From contig NZ_PEBU01000008.1 in assembly GCF_002887595.1 (NCBI RefSeq), positions 62,001 to 126,000 on the forward strand: DNA of 64,000 nt. The letters run 5' to 3'. The translations under genes were made by a program, and so were the position numbers. Below are positions 8,893 to 15,132 of this stretch, piece by piece. The notes under the pieces were generated by a model that was given only the letters and a program-made list of their open reading frames with translations, searched no databases and was not told the origin of the DNA. The stretch comes from Bowmanella denitrificans. Its GTDB lineage: Bacteria > Pseudomonadota > Gammaproteobacteria > Enterobacterales > Alteromonadaceae. Position 1 is the stretch's first letter; each line of letters opens with the position of its first letter.

Positions 8893-10146
8893 TTAGCGCA
8901 ACATCACTTTTTCTTGATTTTCAAACGTATCCAGGCTGGAGATAATCAGGGTATCGCCTTCCTTAACACCACTGAGTAATTCCACATGGCTGATACTGCT
9001 GACCCCGGTGCGAATGGCTGTGCGATAGGCGGTTTCGCCTTCAACCTTGTAACCCAGGCTGCCGCCGCTTTGTAAGAAGGCGCCACGTTTTACCATTAAG
9101 GTATCCGGGCGATTTTCCAGCAGGATACGTGCTGACAGGCGCTGGTTTTGACGCAGTCCCTGAGGCTGATCCAGTAATCTGACACGGGTAGTTACCTGGC
9201 GATCCCGCACTTCCGGCGAAATGGCCTTAAGCTGTCCGGTCAAGGTGGTACCGGCCAGTTGCAATTCCACATCCATACCCAGTCCCAGCTCGTCGGCGTA
9301 ACTTTCTGGTACCTGTAATTCCGCTTCAAAGGCGCTTAAGTCCACCAGGGTAATTAATGGCTGGCTTTGACTGACCGCGGCCATCTGCTCCACCAGGTGG
9401 TTACCGACAATACCCTTAACCGGCGCACGTATGGCCAGACTGTCGACCTGTCGTTCCAACTCTTCCACCACCAGTTGCTGGCGCGCTATGGCAATGCCGG
9501 CACTTTTTAATTCAAAGGCCAGGGTATCTTTGGCTATTTGTACTTCCTGAGCGGCCAATCTGTGATTAAGTTCGGCCCTGGCCAGGTCGTCAATGGCCTG
9601 ATCGAAATCACGTTGACTGATTAGCTGGCGTTGCATGGACTGCTGGGCACGGCGCTCTTCACGCACGGCCGCATCCAAATCCACTTTAGCCAGCTCCAGG
9701 GTGCGGGTCAGGGCCAGTTCCTGTGCCCTGGCATCCAGACGCCGACCTTCCAGCTCACCTTCTAGTGATGCCAATACGGATTGTTGCTGCTTCAAATTGT
9801 TGGCAAGTTCAGGGCTGTTTACCTCTGCCACAATCTGATTTACCGCAACTTCATCGCCGGGTTCGGCCAGCAGCCGTACATGGCCTGGTTGGGGACTGTA
9901 CAGCACAGGGGCATTGGCCGCCACAATATGGCCTGTTGCTGCGACATCTCGCACCAGGGTGCCGCGCTCTACTTTAGCGGTTAACAGCCCGGCGCCATTC
10001 ACTGACTGACTCGACTCAGCCCCATTTAACCAGGCCAGTGTCCCTACAGACACCAACACCATGGCGGCCACTGCCGCACGCTTGCGCCAGACTTGCCCGG
10101 CGGTGCTCCCTACCAGCATATCCTGGCCACTGGTATCCCGGATCAT
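8893..10146 (-). CDS. Periplasmic adaptor (HlyD/MFP family) of the ABC exporter
   Basis: About 417 residues. An N-terminal membrane anchor (about 20-40) is followed by a biotinyl-lipoyl-like half motif (VLYSPQPGHVRLLAEPGDEV), a long coiled-coil hairpin (about 100-220, rich in Gln, Leu and Arg), the second lipoyl half (IRAPVKGIVGNHLVEQM), then beta-barrel and membrane-proximal domains. It should bridge the inner-membrane pump and an outer-membrane channel. The start at 10146 is chosen because GGGAGAG lies seven bases before it; a start at 10176 would add ten residues without a better ribosome site. First gene of the operon, downstream of a predicted sigma-54 promoter. Confidence 0.9.
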   Translation of the reverse strand: MIRDTSGQDMLVGSTAGQVWRKRAAVAAMVLVSVGTLAWLNGAESSQSVNGAGLLTAKVERGTLVRDVAATGHIVAANAPVLYSPQPGHVRLLAEPGDEVAVNQIVAEVNSPELANNLKQQQSVLASLEGELEGRRLDARAQELALTRTLELAKVDLDAAVREERRAQQSMQRQLISQRDFDQAIDDLARAELNHRLAAQEVQIAKDTLAFELKSAGIAIARQQLVVEELERQVDSLAIRAPVKGIVGNHLVEQMAAVSQSQPLITLVDLSAFEAELQVPESYADELGLGMDVELQLAGTTLTGQLKAISPEVRDRQVTTRVRLLDQPQGLRQNQRLSARILLENRPDTLMVKRGAFLQSGGSLGYKVEGETAYRTAIRTGVSSISHVELLSGVKEGDTLIISSLDTFENQEKVMLR

Positions 10147-10283
10147 TTCACTCTCCCGTTGCTGAATTCGGTGCATAGTTCAATCACAGGTGCCAGAGCA
10201 CAAAGCATCAGAGGAACAGTTAAATAAATCATCAGTAGTTGCATGGGACACTCCGGTTTTAATTTGCTTCCTGCAGACATTAA

Positions 10284-10299
10284 AGCCAGCCCTATGCCA
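10284..10299 (-). promoter_or_regulatory. Candidate sigma-54 (-24/-12) promoter of the exporter operon
   Basis: Read on the minus strand the site is TGGCATAGGGCTGGCT. Against TGGCAYRNNNNTTGCW the -24 block is perfect and the -12 block has one mismatch (TGGCT for TTGCW), with the required GG-N10-GC spacing (GG at 10298-10297, GC at 10286-10285). Transcription would start about 125 nt upstream of the adaptor ATG. The operon encodes its own sigma-54 activator, and paired palindromes lie 65-120 nt further upstream, the usual enhancer position. Confidence 0.65.
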
Positions 10300-10364
10300 C
10301 TTTTTAAAAAACACATAAACTATTGTATTTAAATGTTTTTTCAACTTTTCCTTGATTTTAGAAG

Positions 10365-10378
10365 CTGTCCGCGGACAG
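10365..10378. promoter_or_regulatory. Palindromic enhancer site 1 for the NtrC-family regulator
   Basis: CTGTCCGCGGACAG is a perfect 14-bp palindrome about 90 bp upstream of the predicted sigma-54 start. It shares the TGTCCGC/GCGGACA arms with the neighbouring palindrome. Fis-type helix-turn-helix dimers bind such dyads, so this is a likely binding site for the operon's own response regulator. Confidence 0.65.
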
Positions 10379-10379
10379 A

Positions 10380-10404
10380 AAAAGTGTCCGCTGCGGACAC
10401 TTTT
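10380..10404. promoter_or_regulatory. Palindromic enhancer site 2 for the NtrC-family regulator
   Basis: A perfect odd-length palindrome: arm AAAAGTGTCCGC (10380-10391), central T, arm GCGGACACTTTT (10393-10404). It starts one base after site 1. Two adjacent dyads are the standard layout for cooperative binding of a sigma-54 activator. Because of the central base, its half-site spacing is one base longer than in site 1. Confidence 0.65.
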
Positions 10405-10506
10405 GTACGCTTGCTTACAATTGCACATAGGTGGTTTACAGCATTTTTCTACGGATTAGCGAAACTTGGATGCGGGCATTGGGCCCCTCCAATAAAGGAA
10501 CTGATT

Positions 10507-10872
10507 ATGCACCCCCTGAATAAACTGATGTGTGCCACTTTACTGCTTGGTCCGACGGTGGTGTCCGCCAAGACTATTTATGTCGCTGCGGATGACAGTC
10601 TGACGAGCAAGCTGTGTGTCAGCGCTGCCACGGATGCGCCGGTGAATTTTCACCTGCAACAAAAACAATCTGGCTTAAAACTTCGTGTTATTTCGGAGAA
10701 AGTCAGCTGTAACGGCAGTGCCATAGGCGATTTTGCCTATCAGGCCGGCAATCTTAGGGTAGCCCGACAGCTCAATCGGCTTAACCCACAGGCAACCTAT
10801 ACGGAAATTAAAGATATCGCCGAAGTACCACGAGACAATAAAGTCAGGATTATCCAGGTAAGCGGCGAATAA
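10507..10872 (+). CDS. Small secreted DUF3718-like protein
   Basis: 121 residues. A signal peptide (MHPLNKLMCATLLLGPTVVS, cleaved near residue 21) precedes a small periplasmic domain with two cysteines (LCVSAAT and VSCNGSA) that could form a disulfide. The pattern of an N-terminal YVAADDSLTSKLCVSAA and a later ISEKVSCNG resembles DUF3718 proteins of Shewanella and Alteromonas, whose function is unknown. The start at 10507 has AAGGA nine bases upstream and gives a clean signal peptide; the frame is open further upstream but would run through the palindromes. It is divergent from the exporter operon, so it may be influenced by the same palindromes. Confidence 0.75.
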   Translation: MHPLNKLMCATLLLGPTVVSAKTIYVAADDSLTSKLCVSAATDAPVNFHLQQKQSGLKLRVISEKVSCNGSAIGDFAYQAGNLRVARQLNRLNPQATYTEIKDIAEVPRDNKVRIIQVSGE

Positions 10873-10909
10873 GCGACTACCCGTTTCAGGGGACGGGCAT
10901 CGTTATCCG

Positions 10910-10952
10910 GCCAAACCAGCTGTTCAGGCCTTCACTACCTGGCTGGTTTGGC
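10910..10952. terminator. Strong hairpin, possible terminator
   Basis: GCCAAACCAGC (10910-10920) and GCTGGTTTGGC (10942-10952) form a perfect 11-bp stem with a 21-nt loop, 38 nt after the DUF3718-like gene. No U-tract follows on either strand. It overlaps the end of the decayed minus-strand gene and may have been its terminator region. Confidence 0.45.
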
Positions 10953-11199
10953 TACTTTCCATCAGGCGGGCAAAGCCTTGCTTAGCAACAGGCAAAAAGT
11001 CATCCGATAATGATACCTGCGCCGGTAAATGGGCTGTAGAGATGCGTCAGCAAGCCTGCTACTCCCGGCCAGTGATAATCAGCAATCGCGGGTGATCCAA
11101 ATCCCATTCCCGCCAATCCGAAGAAAACCTTGAGGTCTGAAAACACGGCTGGGCCGAAACACAGGTATCCGGCTCTACCCCGTTGGCAAGTTGGCTAAA
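10924..11199 (-). pseudogene. Remnant of a decayed protein-coding gene
   Basis: On the minus strand, one frame from 11199 down to a TGA at 10924-10926 reads like protein (for example QLANGVEPDTC, SSDWREWDLDHPRLLIITG, LSDDFLPVAKQGFARLME). It is broken by two in-frame stops (TAG then TGA) about 120-135 nt before the final stop, and has no start codon or ribosome site. I do not recognise the family. The stretch between the DUF3718-like gene and the Fur promoter at 11236 otherwise contains only the hairpin at 10910-10952. It could also be chance coding-like sequence. Confidence 0.35.
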
Positions 11200-11235
11200 T
11201 CAGAACATGAACAAAAACAAAAACACTCAAAGCAA

Positions 11236-11264
11236 TTGACAATCATTCTCATTTGGAGAAATAT
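11236..11264 (+). promoter_or_regulatory. fur box: Fur-box-overlapping promoter of RNA module A
   Basis: TTGACA (11236-11241), a 17-nt spacer and AAATAT (11259-11264) make a good sigma-70 promoter. It overlaps TGACAATCATTCTCA (11237-11251), a clean 7-1-7 Fur site matching the consensus TGANAATNATTNTCA. Iron-bound Fur should block transcription. The predicted start is near 11271. Confidence 0.75.
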
Positions 11265-11270
11265 ATCCAA

Positions 11271-11348
11271 GGTCTCCCATGTTTACTGGTCTACCTTGGG
11301 TTGATGCCCTATTTGGTATTTACGGCGAGTTATCTCGCCGTTTTTTTT
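11271..11348 (+). ncRNA. Fur-controlled short RNA or attenuator leader, copy A
   Basis: A transcript of about 78 nt is predicted from the Fur-controlled promoter to the intrinsic terminator ending at 11348. It carries a 25-nt box at 11276-11300 that is 21/25 identical to the box in copy B (14961-14985), including the invariant loop TACTGGTCT and the flank CTTGGG. The box can fold as an imperfect hairpin (CCCATG with CTTGGG, one mismatch). The terminator U-run ends one base before the ribosome site of the manganese exporter gene. The element is therefore either a leader that sets read-through into the exporter or a free small RNA. I know of no described family that matches. Confidence 0.55.
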
Positions 11349-11350
11349 AG
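11279..11350 (+). CDS. Possible 23-codon leader peptide
   Basis: ATG at 11279, preceded by AAGG six bases upstream, opens a 23-codon frame (MFTGLPWVDALFG...SRRFF) that ends with TAG at 11348-11350. The frame runs through both arms of the terminator, and its stop codon overlaps the exporter's ribosome site (AGGTGA). A ribosome translating it would prevent the terminator from folding, so it could couple translation to antitermination. Copy B has a comparable in-frame reading (TGLSW against TGLPW) but no ribosome site. The substitutions between copies are not mostly synonymous, so conservation may be at the RNA level only. Confidence 0.3.
   Translation: MFTGLPWVDALFGIYGELSRRFF
11322..11348 (+). 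terminator. Intrinsic terminator immediately before the manganese exporter gene
   Basis: ACGGCGAG, loop TTAT, CTCGCCGT, then a run of U ending at 11348: an 8-bp, GC-rich stem with a textbook U-tract. It lies between a Fur-controlled promoter and the exporter start codon 13 nt later, the layout of a transcription attenuator. Confidence 0.88.
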
Positions 11351-11361
11351 GTGACGACAGT

Positions 11362-12495
11362 TTGCTCAGACAAGGTGTTAAACAATTTAGTCAACTCACC
11401 CAGTTAGCGCCATTCTGGCCAACACGAAGCTGGCGTTTACTGCTGCTGGTCGCATTGACTTTCAGTCTGTTACTGCCAGGACCGCTGGCGGAGTTGATAC
11501 GCCAGAGCCTGGTGGATGCTTATCTGGGTGTGTCGGTGTTTGTACTGGCAACCCTGTTACTGTTTTACACCATTGAGCAGGGCCTTAAAGTGGATCTGGC
11601 AGACCTGCTCAGACAAAATCCCTTATGGCAGGTGCCTGTTGCTACCTTACTGGGCGTACTGCCTGGATGCGGCGGTGCAGTCATGGTCGCCACGGCCTAC
11701 TCGGCAGGTAAAATATCCATGGGCGCTCTGGTCGCCACACTGACTGCCACTATGGGCGATGCAGCTTTTTTGCTGCTGTTTAATCAGCCTGTTACGGCCC
11801 TAAAGGTATTTGCACTGGCCGCTGCCGCCGCCATTATCAGCGGCTACCTGGTGGACACGCTGAACTTATATGCACCGGCCCGCACCAGGCACAGTGACGT
11901 GCAAGTTATTGCACCCAGAAAAGCCACGCCCTTCAACTATCTGTATCTGCTACTCGGCATACCGGGATTGTGCTTTGCTATTGCAGGACTGTTGCAATGG
12001 CAACCTTCTGTTTTGCTGGCTCAGATTCAGGACAGCATAGCTTTAACGGCACTGTTATTGGGCATGGTAATTTGGTGTCTCTCCCCTGCCACTATCCATT
12101 ACAACAACAAGCAATCAGCTTTACTGAAAGCCCAGGACGAGACCTTATTTGTCAGTTCCTGGGTGATAGGTGCTTTTGTTCTGTATGCGATTCTTGACCA
12201 CTTCGGCGGCTTGAATCTGGCAGCGGTTACTGATGCTGGCGCTGTATGGATGCCTATGCTAGGCCTGCTTGTCGGTCTTTTGCCGGGCTGTGGTCCACAA
12301 ATTCTGCTAACCACTTTGTATCTGCATGGTCAGGTACCTTTTTCAGCCTTACTGGCAAACGCGATCGGCAACGACGGCGATGCGCTATTCCCCACCCTGG
12401 CCATCAATGGTAAAGCGGCACTTTGGGCTACTTTGTATAGCGCCGTCCCGGCCCTGCTTTTTGGCTATGGCTGGTACTGGCTGGTAGAAGCCTGA
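11362..12495 (+). CDS. Putative manganese exporter (MneA-like, ArsP_2/DUF2899-type 10-TM permease)
   Basis: 377 residues, about ten membrane segments in two related halves, each with a PGCG motif: GVLPGCGGAVMV (about residue 100) and GLLPGCGPQILL (about 311). Each half also has an acidic motif after the repeat, TMGDAAFLL and AIGNDGDALFP. This inverted-repeat design with paired Pro-Gly-Cys-Gly motifs fits the family annotated as putative manganese transporter, to which I believe Vibrio cholerae MneA belongs. It should expel Mn(II), or another transition metal, across the inner membrane. The start is the TTG at 11362, with AGGTGA seven bases upstream. The gene lies directly behind a Fur-box promoter and a terminator, so iron status and a read-through decision probably control it. 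Confidence 0.8.
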   Translation: MLRQGVKQFSQLTQLAPFWPTRSWRLLLLVALTFSLLLPGPLAELIRQSLVDAYLGVSVFVLATLLLFYTIEQGLKVDLADLLRQNPLWQVPVATLLGVLPGCGGAVMVATAYSAGKISMGALVATLTATMGDAAFLLLFNQPVTALKVFALAAAAAIISGYLVDTLNLYAPARTRHSDVQVIAPRKATPFNYLYLLLGIPGLCFAIAGLLQWQPSVLLAQIQDSIALTALLLGMVIWCLSPATIHYNNKQSALLKAQDETLFVSSWVIGAFVLYAILDHFGGLNLAAVTDAGAVWMPMLGLLVGLLPGCGPQILLTTLYLHGQVPFSALLANAIGNDGDALFPTLAINGKAALWATLYSAVPALLFGYGWYWLVEA

Positions 12496-12508
12496 CAGGA
12501 GCGCAGAA

Positions 12509-12529
12509 AAAGCGCGGAAAGCGCGCTTT
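12509..12529. terminator. Bidirectional terminator between convergent genes
   Basis: AAAGCGCG (12509-12516), loop GAAAG, CGCGCTTT (12522-12529): an 8-bp stem. Read on the minus strand it continues into TTTTTC, a proper U-tract for the orfX operon, and it overlaps the orfX stop codon. On the plus strand it can also end the exporter transcript. Confidence 0.75.
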
Positions 12530-12947
12530 AATGCAAAGACTGAGATGATGTGGGAAATGGCACCAGACAATCCTGACCATCCCCATACTGGCGGTAATGC
12601 TCCACCAAGGCCTGATATGTCTTGGTAACCCCCCAATTCAGCGCCTGTGCCATCGCCTGGTTATTGCCGTTGTGGCGCATGGCAGACAAAACAAATTCAT
12701 GCACCTTGCGCAACTGGCCTTCCGCCAGCTTCGGCTCCGCCTCTCGGCTGTAGAGATCGGCCAGATTATGGTAACTGACCACCAGCGCCGTCACAGCCGC
12801 CTTAGCGTCACATTCCTCATCCAGCAACTGTTCCGCTTCGGCAATAGCACGCTGGTAATGGGCAATGGCTGCCCATAACTGGCGATCCGCCAGGCAATCA
12901 TTACCTGCCATGATATGGCTTTGCCACCTTTCCATGCAGGCCACCAT
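12528..12947 (-). CDS. OrfX-like helical protein of the fagA-fumC-orfX operon
   Basis: 139-residue soluble, mainly helical protein with TPR-like segments (WAAIAHYQRAIAEAEQLL; ALVVSYHNLADLYS; ALNWGVTKTYQALVEHYR). Its place after fagA and fumC matches orfX of the Pseudomonas fagA-fumC-orfX-sodA operon, which is induced under iron starvation. Its function is unknown. The start at 12947 is supported by GGAGGA eight bases upstream, inside the last codons of fumC; two bases separate the genes, so translation is coupled. The sodA gene that follows in Pseudomonas is absent here. A DUF2753-type TPR protein is an alternative label. Confidence 0.7.
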   Translation of the reverse strand: MVACMERWQSHIMAGNDCLADRQLWAAIAHYQRAIAEAEQLLDEECDAKAAVTALVVSYHNLADLYSREAEPKLAEGQLRKVHEFVLSAMRHNGNNQAMAQALNWGVTKTYQALVEHYRQYGDGQDCLVPFPTSSQSLH

Positions 12948-12949
12948 AA

Positions 12950-14329
12950 TCAGATTCCTCCGTCTGTCAGCTTGACCGGGTTTAACAAGCGCTGTAGCTC
13001 TTCGCGGGACAAATCGGTCTGCTCCTCGGCCACATCAACTATGGGTCGTTGCTGCTGGTATGCCTGTTTGGCAATGTCAGCGGCTTTCAGATAGCCGATC
13101 ACCGGATTAAGCGCCGTGACCAGAATAGGATTGCGATGCAGTGCCTGTTCCAGACGCTCGCCGTTGACGGTAAAACCGGCAATGGCTTTATCGGCCAGAT
13201 GCGTGGCACTGCTGCTAAGCAAGGCCAGGCTATCCAGCAAGTTGGCCGCAATCATAGGCAGCATGACATTTAACTCAAAATTACCGGACTGCCCGCCAAT
13301 CCCTATGGCCACATCATTGCCCATGACCTGCGCTGCGGCCATAGCGACGGCTTCAGGGATTACCGGGTTAACCTTACCGGGCATAATGGACGAACCTGGC
13401 TGCAGAGCGGGCAGACTAATCTCGCCAAGCCCGGCCAATGGACCGGAGTTCATCCAGCGTAGATCATTGGCAATCTTCATCAGACTCACCGCTGTGGTTT
13501 TAGCCGCCCCCGAGAGCGCGACAGCGGTATCCTGGGTAGCAATCAGGGCAAACAGGTTATCGCCTGGTTTAAACAGCAACCCGGATGTCTGACTAAGGTG
13601 TTCACAGAACAGCCGGGCAAAGTTTACATGGGCGTTAACCCCGGTTCCTACTGCTGTGCCTCCCTGGGCCACCTGCAAAAGCTCAGGCAGGAGCCCTTGC
13701 AACTGACGGATATTTTGTTGGATTTGCGCCTGCCAGCCGCCCAGGGTTTGATCCAGCCGAACCGGCATGGCGTCCATTAAATGGGTGCGCCCCGTCTTGC
13801 AATAGCCTTTGACCTGTCCGGCTTTTTCCTCCAGTACCCTGCTGAGATGTTGCAGTGCTGGCAGCAACTCGCCATGTACCGCCAAAGCGGCACTGACGTG
13901 AATAGTAGTGGGAATGACATCATTGCTGCTTTGGCTGCAATTAACATGATCATTGGCACTGATAGTTTCACCCAGCTTGTCAGACGCCAGTTTGGCAATC
14001 ACCTCGTTGGCATTCATATTGGTACTGGTACCCGAGCCGGTTTGAAACACATCTACGGGGAAGTGTTGCCTCAAATCACGGTCTTGCTGCAAGCTGTCAC
14101 AGACTTCGCAGATGGTATCGGCAATCCTGGCGGGCAGGGTGTCCAGCGCTTTATTGGCTTTGGCGGCAGCGGCTTTCACCTGCAGCAACGCGCGAATAAA
14201 GGCAGGCGGCATGGTGCGCTGGCTGATATTGAAGTTGTTCACCGCGCGCTGGGTTTGCGCGCCGTACAAGGCATCTGCAGGAACCTGCAGTTCGCCCATA
14301 CTGTCTTTTTCCATGCGGGTTTGTTTCAT
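12950..14329 (-). CDS. fumC: Class II fumarate hydratase
   Basis: About 459 residues, the usual FumC length. It interconverts fumarate and malate in the TCA cycle without an iron-sulfur cluster. Clear motifs are the signature GSSIMPGKVNP (about residue 317), the substrate region SSNDVIPTTIHV (about 134), TGRTHLMDA (about 185) and GTAVGTG. Of two adjacent ATG codons, the second at 14329 has better spacing to GGGAG; 14332 is the alternative. Placement behind fagA with a Fur box upstream fits the known logic of replacing iron-dependent fumarases when iron is scarce. Confidence 0.95.
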   Translation of the reverse strand: MKQTRMEKDSMGELQVPADALYGAQTQRAVNNFNISQRTMPPAFIRALLQVKAAAAKANKALDTLPARIADTICEVCDSLQQDRDLRQHFPVDVFQTGSGTSTNMNANEVIAKLASDKLGETISANDHVNCSQSSNDVIPTTIHVSAALAVHGELLPALQHLSRVLEEKAGQVKGYCKTGRTHLMDAMPVRLDQTLGGWQAQIQQNIRQLQGLLPELLQVAQGGTAVGTGVNAHVNFARLFCEHLSQTSGLLFKPGDNLFALIATQDTAVALSGAAKTTAVSLMKIANDLRWMNSGPLAGLGEISLPALQPGSSIMPGKVNPVIPEAVAMAAAQVMGNDVAIGIGGQSGNFELNVMLPMIAANLLDSLALLSSSATHLADKAIAGFTVNGERLEQALHRNPILVTALNPVIGYLKAADIAKQAYQQQRPIVDVAEEQTDLSREELQRLLNPVKLTDGGI

Positions 14330-14355
14330 CATAACTCCCTGGTTGACTATCCGGG

Positions 14356-14715
14356 TCAGGCTCCGGACAAAAAATAATGGCTGAGCAGGCGCAATTCGCA
14401 GATTAAATGACTATCCTGGCGGCGTTCATGATCTGAGCGCGCCAGACTCTGTAACGCCAGCAGCGGTTGGTGTATCTGGTCGAGGCACAAATGTCGCCAG
14501 TGCAGGTCGATACAGTCGTCGCACAAGGTATCGAGCAACAAGCGCACCGCCTGGCGGTGAAAACGACGCTTCACCTGCCGGCTGGCATGACTGTCGGCCA
14601 GCATGCAATTTTGCTGCAGATAATTATAGAGTAGCGCCGGATTATCCGGTTGCAGGGCATATCTGACATTCGCCCGTTGACTGAAATAGCCTAGTTTGTC
14701 TGACAGTGTTTTCAT
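14356..14715 (-). CDS. fagA: FagA-like protein, first gene of the Fur-linked fumC operon
   Basis: 119-residue soluble protein rich in Leu, His, Arg and Cys (LLLDTLCDDCIDLHWRHLCLDQ). It is named by position and size: in Pseudomonas the Fur-associated gene fagA precedes fumC and orfX, as here. No catalytic motif is recognised, and I cannot confirm homology without a search. The start ATG is at 14715; a GTG at 14721 in the same frame is possible. A strong Fur box sits 10-25 nt upstream, so the operon should be derepressed in iron limitation. The gap to fumC is 26 nt. Confidence 0.6.
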   Translation of the reverse strand: MKTLSDKLGYFSQRANVRYALQPDNPALLYNYLQQNCMLADSHASRQVKRRFHRQAVRLLLDTLCDDCIDLHWRHLCLDQIHQPLLALQSLARSDHERRQDSHLICELRLLSHYFLSGA

Positions 14716-14725
14716 ACCCACAACA

Positions 14726-14740
14726 TGATAATAGTTCTCG
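14726..14740 (-). promoter_or_regulatory. fur box: Fur box of the fagA-fumC-orfX operon
   Basis: TGATAATAGTTCTCG: the left half is a perfect Fur heptamer (TGATAAT) and the right half is partly conserved. It lies 10 nt before the fagA start. The gene order behind it is a known Fur regulon in Pseudomonas. Confidence 0.7.
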
Positions 14741-14916
14741 TTTGCATTATTTGCTTATTGATCACTACTGTCAAGGCAAGGTGTAATGCGGCTATGTACA
14801 CTGTAAGTGTGCTACTGGACGGGGGCAGAAAATCTAACTGAATAAATGGCAAGCAACACGATTATGCTAAAAAACATTAAAATTCAAGTATTTGACATTT
14901 TTTTAATTTTTATTAT

Positions 14917-14931
14917 TGCGAATCATTATCA
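14917..14931 (+). promoter_or_regulatory. fur box: Fur box of RNA module B
   Basis: TGCGAATCATTATCA is a strong 7-1-7 Fur site (right half perfect, left half TGNNAAT). The surrounding AT-rich DNA holds possible promoter elements (TTGCGA at 14916, TACAAAT at 14944), giving a start near 14957, just before the conserved 25-nt box. Confidence 0.7.
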
Positions 14932-14956
14932 TTTTGTGCAAACTACAAATGCACTA

Positions 14957-15025
14957 CACACCCAAGTCTACTGGTCTTTCTTGGGATTCTTACCGGGCGG
15001 GTTCTCCATGGCCCGCCCGGGTTTT
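14957..15025 (+). ncRNA. Fur-controlled short RNA or attenuator leader, copy B
   Basis: About 70 nt from the inferred start to an intrinsic terminator. The 25-nt box at 14961-14985 folds as a perfect 6-bp hairpin (CCCAAG/CTTGGG) with loop TCTACTGGTCTTT and is 21/25 identical to copy A. It then runs into the terminator after 7 nt. The next gene (MipA family) starts 108 nt beyond the terminator, further than in copy A, so an independent small RNA is as likely here as a leader. The start site is not certain. Confidence 0.55.
14993..15025 (+). terminator. Strong intrinsic terminator of RNA module B
   Basis: CCGGGCGGG (14993-15001), a 10-nt loop, CCCGCCCGG (15012-15020), then GTTTTTC: a 9-bp, nearly all-GC stem with a U-tract. 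Its sequence is unrelated to the terminator of copy A, although the upstream box is conserved. Confidence 0.88.
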
Positions 15026-15132
15026 TCTTTTACAATTTCCCTACAAATTTGACTGAACTCTCTCTCCCTATCCAATCCAGCTTTGATACAATCCGCAGCG
15101 ATAATTACCTAGGCAACACGGGAACCACAGCA

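Noticed and set aside
10246-10262. Second possible -24/-12 site closer to the adaptor gene
   Set aside because: The GG-N10-GC spacing exists, but the -24 block (CGGAGTG) matches poorly; the site at 10284-10299 is much better.
10180-10428. Minus-strand 82-codon frame upstream of the adaptor gene
   Set aside because: It runs through the sigma-54 promoter and both palindromes, has no ribosome site and no protein-like composition.
11271-11348. Known manganese riboswitch (yybP-ykoY) before the exporter
   Set aside because: I could not find the conserved yybP-ykoY internal-loop sequence or a long enough leader; the transcript is only about 78 nt.
11271-15025. RyhB or PrrF small RNAs
   Set aside because: The promoter layout is similar, but the conserved 25-nt box does not match the core sequences I know for RyhB or PrrF.
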